Shown: positions 1-26,265, numbered from the stretch's first letter. The stretch: 64,000 bases of DNA from Hetaerina americana (GCA_022747635.1 JAKTNV010000007.1:5397405-5461404); one strand, 5' to 3'. The notes: a model not told the origin generated them from the letters alone. Made by a program: numbers and translations.

Positions 1-14625
<14,625 letters not shown>

Positions 14626-15653
14626 CAGTTAAGGAAACCCAGGGGCAAGACTCGTGTGGATTGATCCTCAGCAGATAAGGGCATTCCTCCCTTTTATGTA
14701 CTTTCCTCTCTTGTCCATTCCTAGTGGTGCCCGTTGGAGTAGGAAGAGAGAATGAGAGAGGTGGAGAGAGGAAGAGAGAGAGTGGTGCATTGGAGGTAAT
14801 TTGGCTGTAATGGGTGCCATCTTGTTCCAAATGACAGTGATCCTTCTATCCTATCACAAAGCTTCTATTGATGATTTTTGCATTAGCTTTGTTTCTCATT
14901 TCCATTGCAATGAAATAGGAAAACTAACATCCTTGGGAAGGAATGCCTTTTTACTGTCAACTGTTTGCATAAAATATTATTTTTAATAATTATTTATGAA
15001 AAAGTAAGAGATCTCATTGCCATTAGCAGATACTTAATATAGGAGAACAATGCTGAAAATGCACAGCAAGGATCTGTGATAACATAAATGAAGTGTTGGG
15101 GATTGGCCGCGTGTGGCCATCAAGAATATTAAGGTTATGCCATTTTTTTTTTAAATGTTTTTGAATTGTTGACCATTTCTGCAGAAATCTAGTGTGAGAA
15201 CATATTGCTGGTGCTGTAAAGTAAAACATGTTGCAATTTGTCTGTAAACTTGCTGGCACAATGTTTGTAATAAGAATTGATATTCACACTAAATATTTAT
15301 GCACTAAAAGTGTGTGCTGTCACAGTAGAGTTGTTGAGTAAATGGTTGCTAAGAGTATCATTCGTACTCAAATTAATTTTCAGTATTATATGTTGTGACT
15401 AGATAGTAAAAATCTTATTGGGAAACTTTATTTTTAAACTCTTTATCATAATTGGACTATAGGAGTGATCAGAGTGTGATGTATTTTATTTTGTATGACA
15501 AGATAATGTATCAATTTCAATCGATGTTTCTTATTAAAAACTTTAAACAACACTTTTGCCCAAAGGTACGGTAGATTTCTATGTAACTTTATCTAATGTT
15601 AAGGATATTCATCATTCATAAAGCTTTTACTCAATTTTGTTTCTCCAGTGTTA

Positions 15654-15659
15654 AATAAA
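15654..15659 (+). terminator. Candidate SPCA polyadenylation signal
   Basis: AATAAA in TTAAATAAAATATTGCC about 1.03 kb after the stop. It is the best-placed hexamer before the SINE at 16323. A second AATAAA at 16215-16220 is an alternative. No transcript evidence is visible. Confidence 0.35.
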
Positions 15660-16322
15660 ATATTGCCATGCATGATAGCCGATGTTCAAAACATACGATT
15701 GCTAAAATTTTCTCCCAAAACAGGTGTATGTTACGTAGATTGTTGTGGTAAATTGTCAACTCAGGAGTTTGAAGGTTATTTTTAACTATAATTTTGGTCT
15801 AACTTAATTAATTGAACCCACTTAAATGTGCTTGTGAACATTTATTTCATTTGTAGATTAAATGAGTGACCCTCTGTTTTGGGATATTAATGGACACAAA
15901 AGCTGTGCTACTGAGTCAGTAGTTGGTTTGCTAATCCTTTCCTTTGTACTTCACTTGTTCTATGCGTCAATGATACCTTTGCATTTAAATAATTTCCATC
16001 ACTTGCAAAATTGTAGTTAAAGCTTTAGTCCTAATAAGAGACTTGCTAACTGTTGTGAGGCCTTGTTGTTGTACTTTGTTATTGCATTTTCAGCTCATCT
16101 CACAATCAATTTATACTCAAATTACACATTCTCACGTTTCACTCTCTTGTAAATGGAGATTTACAATCTAATGAGCATGTTCATTTCTTGTACTCTGTTA
16201 AAACAAAACTTTGAAATAAATTTCTAGATTGTCTTGTTGGCTGGTAGCATTTGTTGCAATAACTCCTATGTTTAAACATGTACCTATCCCCATGTCTTCT
16301 CAACCATTCTTTTGAATAATTC

Positions 16323-16526
16323 CAAAGAAACTGCGGGAGATGCCGCAACAGTAACTTTTAACGGAGTCATCCGCTAATGTGCATTTCAATGCAACAATTA
16401 CAGAGTGTAAAAATCATTCGCCTTGACTGGGATTCGAACCCAGATCCCTCAATATCCGGTCGAGTGCTTTAGCCACTTAAGCTACCGAGGCGTCCTATTA
16501 AACTCTGAAATTTTGGGGCTTTAAAG
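16323..16526 (-). mobile_element. tRNA-headed SINE, family 1
   Basis: On the reverse strand the head reads GGACGCCTCGGTAGCTTAAG (A box) and GATCTGGGTTCGAATCCCAG (B box), then a body ending GCGGCATCTCCCGCAGTTTC. The head is framed by the inverted words AATTACAGAGTGTAA and TTAAACTCTGAAATT in the plus strand. A close copy lies at 61883-62086. Confidence 0.85.
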
Positions 16527-17275
16527 CTTTTTGGGCTTTTTGGTTTCTCTATCAGCAAAACTCCAACATCTGAGTATTTTGATGCAAATTTACAATTGGC
16601 ATTTAAACAGGAAGGAAGATGGAACTCCCTTTCAGCGGTGTCAACTTACAAAATATTAATCTTGCTTCAAATATTGCATTTCCTACGGCAGCTCACAAAG
16701 TCAGTGGTGGAATATTATTTGCAGGGAAAGAAGTTGAAATAAATGTATTTTAAATCCAAATCTATTGGTAAACAGTGAAAGGAAGAAGTAGACACAGTTA
16801 AGGGGAATTTTTTGAACAGTATCCTGAAAGAAAGCACGGGAATGTGATGAAGAATGGAATTGCTCAGATTCTTCAAAACTTCAGTGGGTAAATGGATAGG
16901 AGTGGCAAGAAAGGTGATGAGTAATAAACCACAAAGGCATCGCATTCAAATATGCTAAGAGAAAATTGGTCAAAATGCTTATTCTTTGGGAAAATATAGG
17001 GAATGGGAATCCTCAAAACAAGTGACCACCTTGAGATGAAAATTATTTGGGAGTACAGGAAGACACCAGTTATATTAAATTATAATTAGACCCAAAGAGA
17101 CTGCAATTTTTTTTGCATGATATTCCACGATAATTCTGATGTGAATTAGACTGATTTTTACCACAATGAAATTTAACATTCAAAGGAAAAAATGTTGAAA
17201 TAAAAGGGACCTGAAAGTTGAATATACTTTGCGGAAGTACACAAACAGGAATAAACAAAATAGAATATCACACGT
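16527..17275. other. Intergenic, nothing recognised
   Basis: AT-rich, with no coding similarity seen. Short reverse-strand frames at 16715-16945 and 17070-17258 have no family match. Confidence 0.7.
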
Positions 17276-17690
17276 TCAGTGAAGAATAACAGAATTTATG
17301 CATATGACACGAAAAGGAGCAATATACAGTTTAAATTCCTTTACGAATGATGAGGAATATGGTTTAGAGTAACTGCTTGGTCCACCTATGCCTCTGGTCC
17401 TAGGTTCTCCTGGAACAGACCACACAGCTGCACCCTTAAAGCGTGGAAGGTGCGTACACAATTGCAGGCAGGGTTTGGGGGGTCCTTGCACCAAAGATTC
17501 TATCCTGAAATGGACAACTATGGCGCAAATGACCTTAGCTGTCGTTGGACTCCCATAGATACTCCTACGACAACCACTCCGGAAGTGCTATATCCCTCGA
17601 GCTAGCCCCGGGGGCCACTCGGATTCCCAGCGGTGCAGCGTCCCAAATGTAGTTGGCTATGTGGTGGATGGGGAGGCCGGGGGATGAATT
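17276..17690. repeat. GC-rich repeat block, SINE body-like
   Basis: GC content is markedly higher than its surroundings. GCGCAAATGACCTTAGCTGT resembles the CTCAAATGACCTCAGCTGTC body of family 2 SINEs at 20.6 kb. The remainder, including GAGCTAGCCCCGGGGGCCAC, is unrecognised. Probably SINE-derived. Confidence 0.45.
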
Positions 17691-17869
17691 AAAATATATT
17701 GGAATGGAAGAAAGGACGGGAAAGTTCTTAAGGACCTACGAATCGAAGAGCAGAAGAGAAAGACGAATGAACATAGAAGAATGAAGAAATACTATAAGAG
17801 AGACAAGATTAGCAGAAAGAAGAGTATAAGAGGAAAAACCAGAAGGAAGATAAGCACCCCGAACCCCTA

Positions 17870-18266
17870 ATCTTGCCGCCAACATCATGGCAGGGAGGGG
17901 GGAGTAAGGATGCCGATAAACAGATGAAAGAGCTAGCAATAGCTACTGCACCCCCTGTGAAGTAATGCCTGAAGGCAGTTCCGCGGGGGATTAGGCTTGG
18001 ATGTAAAGAGGGTAGTTTTTTACTTGGTATGGGTCGCCGGGAATGACTCCGGTCACATTCCGATACATCCAGGAACCCGTTTTTATTCACCCTCGAGTGA
18101 CTTCGAGACCAGACCGACCCCAATGTCGTACTCACACTTGTGTGTGTGGTGTAAGTGCGTGCATAATGAGCATTTTCCCCTTCCCTCATTTGTCTTGACC
18201 CTGATTCGAACCTGACTCCCTTGTTTTCAGAGCGCTTTCAGCCAATTGAGCCATCTAGGCATCCTA
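17870..18266 (-). mobile_element. tRNA-headed SINE, family 3
   Basis: Read on the reverse strand from 18266: GGATGCCTAGATGGCTCAAT with A box TGGCTCAATTGG, then B box GGTTCGAATCA, then a GC-rich body. This body has no match to families 1 or 2. The lower boundary is approximate. Confidence 0.65.
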
Positions 18267-19093
18267 TTGCAGACTTATATTTTACAGGCTTTATAGAAAT
18301 AAGATGTCACGAATAAATTACCATCCATTAAATGTCACAAATAATTATATTCGTGTGCATTGTGCCAGAGTCCACGGTGTTGAAGTGGACATCAAGGGAT
18401 TCAGGTTCGATTCTTGGCGAGTATGAGTGACTTTTGCACGGTGAAATTTCTTAAAAAGTAGCCATCATTGGAAAACCATTGATATTGTAAATGATTTACA
18501 TCAATAATTCTATCTAACTACAATGATTGAGGGACATACCAGCAATACCAATAGCGAATCCATCCAACTTTCTTAAGACAGTACAGTTGGTGGGATATAT
18601 CAATCAGAGTGTGCTAAGTAAACATTTTTGGTTAATCATCCCTTTTATTTTTGTATACGCTTAACCCTCCACTCAGCAAATACAAATCGCCAATAGCTGC
18701 TGATGCAACTGTTCAGTGCCAAAACAATCACATTATCAATGCCAAAATAATATATCATAGGACATACGTTTAAGAACATGAACCATGCAAAAGCATTAAT
18801 AAATGACTAACCTGCTGATTTTCTTGAAATATGTTCACCAAGAGTCCTAAATACTGCAGTTCTTCGGCATTTACGTACTCTTCAAAAATAATGTGGCAGT
18901 GATGCAGTCAATGGTGCCATTAATGGGGGATTATTTGAGGAAACAACTGGCAGGGTTGTAAAAACTAATAGCCAAGGGGAAATTCCAAAAAATCTAATCA
19001 TTCCTACAATATTCCTCACCCTTAAAAATGCACAAGAAATTCAAGGAGTAAATAATTTCAAATACATTCGTTAAAATATCAAAAAATAAATAT
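18267..19093. other. Intergenic, nothing recognised
   Basis: AT-rich DNA downstream of the minus-strand NEPRO gene. No repeat or coding similarity seen. Confidence 0.65.
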
Positions 19094-19099
19094 TTTATT
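19094..19099 (-). terminator. NEPRO polyadenylation signal
   Basis: The reverse-strand AATAAA lies 21 bases past the TAA stop, in GCAATAAAATATTTATT. It implies a very short 3' UTR. Confidence 0.5.
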
Positions 19100-19119
19100 G
19101 CATAAAACTTAGCTGCAGG

Positions 19120-19469
19120 TTACTGAATATATGAGCACAGAATTTTCTTAAATTTCTTTAAGGCCACATCAAACTCATTACTGCCCTCTTGGTCCTCCAG
19201 CTCATTTAATTTCTTTATGAATTTACGGATCTTTTTTGCCAAAAGATTGAATTGAAATTTGTCCATGTTCTTTGTGATCGCAGAGTTTCCATTCTCCGAT
19301 CTCATTTTCTCTTCCCTTTTCAAGAATTTCAGAAGATCTTTGGAAGACGTGACTCTTCCAAAAGGATTCTTTTCCTCTGGCTTTTTACAACGACGCTCAC
19401 TTTTAGCATCCATTGATTTTTTTGGATTTCTAATGGGCTGATGCTTTGGTGCATTCCGCTTCACAGGCT
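19120..19469 (-). CDS. NEPRO: NEPRO exon 6, basic C-terminus
   Basis: The acceptor is CCTCATTTCAG. AG completes Glu, then come 115 residues and TAA. They are very Lys/Arg-rich: NPKKSMDAKSERRCKKPEEK, FLKREEKMR and KKIRKFIKKLNELEDQE. This suggests nuclear or nucleolar targeting and a predicted helix near the C-terminus. Confidence 0.78.
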
Positions 19470-22400
19470 CTGAAATGAGGGTTGAGGTGGATTAGGTTAG
19501 GTAAAATTTGGCATGCATGATACCCACATCAGGTTAGTACTGTAACCCGAAAGTTAATTTGAGTGGCAAAGGTAGGGCTTCCATCTCTCATAAGCCCTCT
19601 TTTGTCAAGTCTCTGCTGGAGATAATACATTAGGTTACAGACATTCCCTTTGCCACGTTTTCTTAGGAAAATTCAGCACCCAAAAAATGGTGGAGGGTGT
19701 ACAGAAGAAATATCACCCAGACAATGACATTAAGTGTCAAAACCTGCATGAGCATCATTTTTAGCTAACTTTAAGAATATTTATTTATCAAAAATGCATG
19801 ATAAGCTCTACAAATTGATGCCTAAGTAAGAACTTCCCAGTATATGTCACCCATATACCCTGTACCTTTCCATTGTAAGCCAAAGGGGCTGGTATGTTTC
19901 CTACCGGCTCATTAGTTTTTATTTCTTGATATTGCCCGCTCAACTTTAACAATGGTTTGGAGATTTTGTCTGCTACAATTACCATAACAGGCTGCAAAAA
20001 ACCACATTCATGAATACCCAATTCAGTGGGGTGGCACTTGAAAAAAGATTGTCACATCTAAAACTCTGTGGTTTCAAGGACTGGAACCTTAAAGAGCGAG
20101 GTTTGTTAAGTCTTCTGCACAGTACATCATTAATTGAAGGGGTGGGAGGAATCATCCATTTGAAAGGCTGAAGCCAAATGAATTTCTTTTTTATTAACAT
20201 TTTATGCATGGAGTGCGTCACCACTGATGGTTTTTTTTACCAATCCCTGTTCTCTTTTAAGAATCCCACAAATCTGAATCCAGAACTTTGCTTGACAAAA
20301 CGCTGAATGTCTAGAGAAAAATGATTAGTGAGGCCATGAGGTAAGAGTAGGTGGATTGGGATGGCGCGATGGCTAGAATACTGGCTTCTCACCCAAAGAC
20401 GTTCGAATTCTGAAGACGGCAGATATGCTTCAATGGTATCACAAACCCTACTTGAGGTACTTTGTGGAGAGCACTTTGAGTGAGTATGCCATCCTTCGGA
20501 TGGGAAGTTAAGCTGTGGATCCCTTGGTGCTTTTCGTTTACAGAGTAGGCTAATGCCGATGCCGGGTTTCTCTCTACCCTTCATCCTTTCCGGTCTATCC
20601 CCTCAAATGACCTCAGCTGTCGGTCACCTCCACTCAACAGCCGATTCATAGTTAATCCATCAACTGAAGTTCAATCGTGTTAACTTGAATTTGGTGACAT
20701 TTACGTCCCATGGAGTTCACCATTACATACACAACTATTTACCAATTAAGAAAAAATAGAGATAATAATCTGAATGACAAATAAACGTCTTACATAGCTG
20801 ACACTTTGCCCAATCGCCCAAACTCAATCTGCATAACATAGAATCAATAATGGATCACAATCATTCTTCACATTTATATTTCAATTAACCACTATAATGA
20901 AAAGTAAATAATTGAGAGTATGCAGTTTATTCTCATATTAATTAATAGCTTCAATTTTCAACTATACCATACGGTCACAAGACCCCTGCTCATTGTGGTG
21001 TCACAGAGTAATTGAATAATGAGACAGTGAAATTAAGAGGACGCTCATAGTTCCTTAGAGTGAAACCTAGGCGCTGAATTTCCTGGAGGGAATGGGGCTG
21101 GGGGATTTGATAACACATTGTTACTTATTCAAGGGTCAGGAAGTAGAGTTAATTAATACTCTTGAGCTTTAGCCACTTTCACCCAAATGGATTTTTCCAT
21201 ACAAACACGCAATAAACAAAGAAAAGTATTATTGTGTACAACAATTCTGTTTCCATGGCTTCACCGAAATTTAATGCTTTCTTAGTGCATTTTGATTGCC
21301 TGCATGCTTTATTCAATTGGAAAAAATTTCAGATAATGTTAAAACAGTTCACCAATTGCAGCAGGGTTTAGGACCAAGGTCAAAGTAGTAGTAGTAGTCA
21401 AAGGGCGTTGGAAGGAGAATTGCATTGGGCACAGAAGCTTTGATAAGGAAGTGGGAGTTGATGACATGAATATCGAGTAAGGATAGAGAAAAAAGGCTAT
21501 TCTAAATTTTTAATGTGAAGCATTGTTTTGTATGGTGTAAAAACAATCACTGAGGCAAGATGACAGGCATAGATTGGAGGCTTCTGAAATGTGGGTGTAG
21601 AAAAGGATGGAAAAGGTGAAGTGGACACTGAAGACTGTGATAGAAGAGAGAGAGGCAAATGAGGAAAGGGTAGGGAAACCATAGGCACGGAAGAAATGAA
21701 GGACAGAAGAATATGTGTGATAATAAAGAACTGTTTCATGCTGTGAGGAGTGCCAGATAAGCCACGAAATTTAGCAATGCTAAGTCAGTGGCCAACCAGA
21801 ACTTATTTCAATGGTCGACAACCAAAGAAATGTCAGAGCTTTCATAAGTAGCAGTCTACAATAGTAGTCGCGATAAAAACACAATTACTTTTAAAAAAGA
21901 GTGTATATGGAATTCACTACATTGTCAGCCATTCACTAAATATTTTCATTAAAATGATTAAAAATGAACAACGAATTAAGGTTCTAGATGGGACTAGATT
22001 TTACTGTTGGCCACGGCGTGGAGAGGCAAGCAGCCGGCGTTCAATATCTTAAGATATGTACATAAACCACATTTGCAATTATTAATCCAAAAATTCTTTT
22101 TCCCCTTTGCCCCCTCGTAAAATTACCAACAATGCCTAACCATTGACTGATTATTGCATTACTTCCAAGACTGATATATAATTTGATAAATTATACGGTT
22201 ATCATTACTCTAAATGCTAGGATAACAGTCATTTACGATATTACCCCCAAGATCTGCATCAGTGTTCACATTATTGAACTGGTTCAATGCTACTTTTCCA
22301 GGTATTTCCACGGAATCACCTTCACCACTTATGTCACGGAAAATTTTATCTAAATATGTCGATTTTGCATCCAGCTGCCTTTTTTTCCTGAAATTAAGAA

Positions 22401-23433
22401 TAAAAAGCATTTTAGTTAATTAAAATTGAAATTAGGTAGCGCAATTACAAATGAGTATTCCTCACGTGTTTTGCTGTGATTTCCCAGTGATCCACCAAAC
22501 ATTCAGCCAACTATCAACGTCGACAGGATATCTCGTTTCAAATCCATTCCAGAGTTGGCCAATATACTCTAGCTTGTCCAAAAAAGGAACTATATTTTTG
22601 TAATGTTCACATGCAGAGAGTACTAAATACTTGGTAAGACACCTAGACGAAATGTCAAGAAATCAATTGTCGTGCAGAAAGCCCACCACATAATGGATGG
22701 TGGTAAACTTAAATGCATGATAATAACACGTAAGGCACGTATTACTTCACCATATTCTGGAAATTATGGAAATCGCCACCAGTGCGTAATTCCAAGAATG
22801 ACCTAAATTCATTCTATCCTTGAGATAGATTGCTGCATCTTCACAATATTGAGCTGCTTTACAGAGTAGTTTTACAAATCCAAGGGTCCTTAAAATAAGA
22901 AACTCTAACATTTGCCTCGAAGGAGCAACCATCATGCGTGTTTGTTCCGAAGTCATTCCAGCTTCAATTGAGGGTTTTATACAAAATGAGAAGTTGCCAT
23001 ACACAGAGGCCAAATTCAGCCTTAAATATTGCAGAAGGCATCTGTTAACCTATACTAAGAAAAAACTTACACATAATTGAAGGCTACAAAAGGCAGTATT
23101 ACGGTGAAATCGCAACAAATTTGTATACTTTTTCCATTGATTTTAATCCTTTATCATGACGAAACTTCGTTTTCATTCTGTAAATTATTCTCGATAAAAG
23201 TGCTGCTTCCACATGCAACAACTTTTGATCCATCAATATTTTCAGAAAACTCGAGCAAACCTTTTTCAAAGAAAGCACATCTAAGAGAAAACAAAGCTTA
23301 AACAGTAGATGTTCGCATGGTCGTGACTCTGACATAAATGAAATGTTTCCAAAAGATAATTACCACGGCAGCTGGTAACATGGCATCTATTTGGTGGCGG
23401 AGCCAAATGCACTGCCTGCCAGTTCAACGCCAT
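19120..23433 (-). CDS. NEPRO: NEPRO-like nucleolar protein (DUF4477), complete, 6 exons
   Basis: The join on the reverse strand is 23433-23364, 23280-23129, 23049-22751, 22642-22466, 22387-22245 and 19469-19120. It has 1191 bases: 396 codons plus TAA. Every splice is GT-AG and every phase agrees. Matches to vertebrate NEPRO are modest but collinear: EAALLSRIIYRMKTKFRHDK against the ETDVLCAVLY region, PSRQMLEFLILRTLGFVKLL against [20 protein letters not shown], and ALVAISIISRIW against NLVMVGLVSRLW. The C-terminal 116 residues are strongly basic, as expected for a nucleolar protein. Family knowledge: a nucleolar factor linked to neural progenitor maintenance, more recently proposed as the metazoan counterpart of the yeast RNase MRP subunit Rmp1. 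The start ATG has a good context (GGAATGG). Recognition rests on memory of the family, not on a search. Confidence 0.8.
20352..20640 (+). mobile_element. tRNA-headed SINE, family 2
   Basis: The head has A box TGGCGCGATGGCTAGAAT and B box GTTCGAATTC. The body reads GAGTATGCCATCCTTCGGAT then CAAATGACCTCAGCTGTCGG. An inverted relative lies at 33790-34118. It sits in the 2.8-kb NEPRO intron. Confidence 0.75.
21530..21740 (+). pseudogene. LINE C-terminal scrap
   Basis: Plus strand reads DRHRLEASEMWV, a stop, then KRMEKVKWTLK and EEREANEERVGKP. This matches the EAFEMWVWRRMEKVKWTEKK end of the LINEs at 5.4 and 48.2 kb. It is broken by stops. Confidence 0.7.
22245..22387 (-). CDS. NEPRO: NEPRO exon 5
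   Basis: The acceptor is TTAATTTCAG and the donor GTAATA. It encodes KKRQLDAKSTYLDKIFRDIS and an acidic linker to DADLG. If unspliced, the frame would stop 11 codons later at 22210; a short C-terminal isoform by intron retention is possible. Confidence 0.75.
22466..22642 (-). CDS. NEPRO: NEPRO exon 4
   Basis: The acceptor is TTCGTCTAG and the donor GTGAGG. The first G completes Trp. It encodes KYLVLSACEHYKNIVPFLDK and SWLNVWWITGKSQQN. It starts and ends inside codons in agreement with its neighbours. Confidence 0.78.
22751..23049 (-). CDS. NEPRO: NEPRO exon 3, core DUF4477 region
   Basis: The acceptor is CTTAGTATAG and the donor GTGAAG. It encodes VNRCLLQYLRLNLASVYGNF, then APSRQMLEFLILRTLGFVKL, and ends SRI plus two bases of Trp. 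This is the best-conserved part of the family. Confidence 0.82.
23129..23280 (-). CDS. NEPRO: NEPRO exon 2
   Basis: The acceptor is a strong pyrimidine tract ending TTCTCTTAG. It completes Asp, then VLSLKKVCSSFLKILMDQKL and a helix through FRHDKGLKSMEK. The donor is GTATAC. An alternative reading through the acceptor, with an upstream in-frame ATG at 23335, is open but would drop exon 1. Confidence 0.78.
23364..23433 (-). CDS. NEPRO: NEPRO exon 1 (start codon)
   Basis: It encodes MALNWQAVHLAPPPNRCHV and TSCR, then the first base of an Asp codon. The donor is GTAATT. The ATG is at 23433-23431. The length before the first conserved helix is similar to the vertebrate N-terminus. Confidence 0.75.
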
Positions 23434-24480
23434 TCCTTTCTAATAAGAACTATTAACTTCACTTTAAATTTATTGTCGGCAGTTTGAACGTTAACCATAC
23501 CGCAAAAACAACACGTGATAAACGAAATATTTGTTCGTTAGCCTGCCGATAGATGGTAACCTTATCAATTGGATAAGAATTCAAATGTCAACATTTGTGC
23601 AGAATATCGCTATTATTCAGTATTTTTGTTAATGCAACCTTTCTGTTTCAAATATTGTGTCAATAAATCAAATCCGATAACTACTTTAATAAATAGCAAA
23701 ATTCTTGTTTGGTTTTAGAAGTATATGCGAGATTTCGTTTACCGTAATACTGCATTGGTGCTTTAATATGCCCATGTTTTTCAGTGTTCACATTTATGAA
23801 GGTTTTTATCCATATATCGGTTCATTGATATCCATGCTTGGCAATATTCCTCATGATATTATTGCATTTTACGAAGGCCTACTTTATGTAGATTATGTAG
23901 AGATATTGATTAATCACATCATTTTGAATGGGTTTGAGTCTCACAGCGGCAACACCTCTAGGGGTCGGAGTTTTATTAGTAAAAGAATGCTTCTTGCGTG
24001 GAAAATTATCAGTTTCATAACTATAAATTATATTGGCCAATGGTGATTAGCGGATCAATGAGCTGACAAAATGATACTCGGGAACTTCTCAAGAAATGGG
24101 TATATGCATGTTTATGATTTATGACAACGAATATACGAACACGAAAATACGTCAACCTCCCCCTTAGTAGTGACTACTGCGATCAGAACCCACAAAAGAT
24201 GTTTACTACTCTGGAATCCATTTTTCACTATCTCGTCAATCGGTCTCTCATTTCATTCTGCTCCAACTACCTAACTCGTTTCACGTCCTCATTTTATCAT
24301 TGCAAGACGATTCCACGGACTGTTTGCATGTACTTTAGAATTCATTAAAAAACGAATAAAGGAAATGAATAAATAATTAAGTAAATACATACACAGGAAA
24401 CGCCCTTAAATCTGGAAAAATGAAACTTTTGTTTGAAAGCAAAATTATTTAAAAAAATAAAAATGAAAATTATTTTACTT
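23434..24480. other. NEPRO upstream region with unassigned plus-strand ORF
   Basis: Region 23434-23700 should hold the NEPRO promoter and 5' UTR. No TATA box is clear. Plus-strand 23705-24046 encodes 113 residues (MPMFFSVHIYEGFYPYIGSL, YEGLLYVDYVEILINHIIL) with no family I recognise. A divergent gene is possible but unproven; the frame may be chance. Confidence 0.3.
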
Positions 24481-24499
24481 ATAGGAAGTGGTGCTCTTA

Positions 24500-24650
24500 C
24501 ATGTATCCATCAAGAGTAACATTACTCAATGTAATTGCCCCCTTCAGCTGCAATGACCACCTCCAATCTTGTCCTGAATTGATCACACGCACTCTTTAAA
24601 ACACCGCTTTCCATATTCTGGACAATAAGTTTGATTTTCCATGCAGCTAA
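24500..24650 (-). pseudogene. Tc1/mariner transposase C-terminal scrap
   Basis: The reverse strand reads ESGVLKSACDQFRTRLEVVI then AAEGGNYIE and a stop. This resembles the CI-x-x-x-GGHIE end of Tc1/mariner transposases. Only about 35 residues remain. Confidence 0.5.
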
Positions 24651-24654
24651 GTTG

Positions 24655-25172
24655 TTCTCAGGATCATCAACATAAGGATAGAGAGTAGGGTTATATGATT
24701 ACTTAGGGGGTGATCATTTTGGGTTTAGCAAGGGGAGAGGTACACTTGATGCCATTGCAGTAATGAGATCATTAATCGAGAGGAATATAGAACACAACCA
24801 GGAGGTATTTGCCTGTTTCGTAGATTTCGAAAAAGCGTTTGATAGAGTGAATTGGGAAAAACTAATGAGTATTCTGCAGAAAATAGAAATAGATTGGAGG
24901 GAAAGGAGGCTAATCCGCAACCTGTACATGTCTCAGACTGCTCAGGTGAGGGTGGGGAACGGGGAGTCCGGATGGGCAGTGTTAGGAAGAGGTATAAGGC
25001 AGGGTTGCCCTTTATCACCGTTGCTGTTCAACCTGTATGCAGAGGAAATGATTAAAGAGGCATGGGAAGAATTGGAGGTAGGAATGAAGGTGGGCGGTGA
25101 ATTTGTAAAATCAGCTAGGTTCGCTGATGACCAAGCTTTAGTTTGTCAGTCAGCAAAGGGGTTCCAGGCATT
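24655..25172 (+). pseudogene. LINE reverse transcriptase fragment, catalytic core
   Basis: Plus strand encodes ILRIIN, FGFSKGRGT, then an open stretch with ACFVDFEKAFDRVNWEKLMS, GIRQGCPLSPLLFNLYAEEM and RFADDQALVCQSAKG. The FADD catalytic pair is intact. Both flanks are missing: similarity stops abruptly in QALLSE at about 25172 and before ILRIIN. About 90% identical by eye at protein level to the copy at 48.8-49.2 kb. Confidence 0.9.
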
Positions 25173-26265
25173 GCTCAGTGAACACCTTTCACTATTTACC
25201 TCCTCAGGTATTATTGCCTAATAGTCCCCTTGGGTATGTAAAAATTTTAGAAATTTTCAGGGTTTATTATATTTTCTCTAGAAATAGTTTTCTAGACTAT
25301 TTAGTAAATTTTTTCTGCATTTCTATTCAGCATTTTGGCATTTCTTTCAGGCTCAAAACTTGTAGAAAGCTGCAGTGGAGACATTTTACAACAGCCTTTG
25401 GCTTTGTTTGAAGCATTTTGTTAACACTTCCCTGACCTATTCTTTCCTTTGACCATCAGGGTATCTAACTCATTCTGCCATACATACCAGTCATTTTCCA
25501 CCCATTAATCTGTTTCCAATTGCTCCATGTGGAACCTGAACCTCCAGTGCTAGAAACATCACCATCTGCCCCTCATCTTCTTCCTTCTCCCTAATATTTG
25601 GATCTACTTCATCAATCCCCTTCCTTTCATGAGGAACCAACCGCCTGCTCCACACCATTCTCCTTCCTACATGCAACCTAACCTGATGCGTGAGCTTTGG
25701 CTGACACTGGGCTCAGTATTGGGTGACTTCTACCCTTGCCTAACAAAGTACTTGGCACACGATGTAATTATTCCCTTTATCACAATCCATTTATTAAAGC
25801 ACGTTATTCTCACAGATACTTATTTTTATTCATTCCAAAAAACGCGTGTGAATATAACAGCAGGAGTATTCAGTAATTTAATGTTGCCACAAGGGTAAAT
25901 GCATTTGTCAGAAGAGTTGGGATTAGAATATTTTTAGCATTATAAGAGCATTTATTTTGTTATCACGTCTGTTACCTATTTATCAGGAGGTATGCCATGG
26001 ACTGGAACCGCTAAATGTTTTCTCACTAGCCCACTTCTCTTCCACATGGATTTTTGGCATGAAAAAAGAGAAACAATATTGCATTGGCGGTAGTGGAATA
26101 ATTAGACCTTACAATCAAGCACTTTCAAAATACTATAAAAGAAACCTAGATCATGTTCAAAATATAGTATATATGAAAATTATATTGTGAATATGAAACT
26201 GTATGTGAAATTACAAAGTTATTTATTTCATATAAATTCTTTTTTTTAATTATTTCCTTGTGATG
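25173..26265. other. Intergenic, nothing recognised
   Basis: 25440-25740 is pyrimidine-rich and may be reverse-oriented repeat, but no protein similarity was found. Confidence 0.55.

Noticed and set aside
17736..18215. Overlapping ORFs of 67-126 codons on both strands
   Set aside because: They fall in a GC-rich SINE body, where few stops occur by composition alone.
20237..20584. 115-codon reverse ORF
   Set aside because: It covers the family 2 SINE in antisense and matches no protein family.
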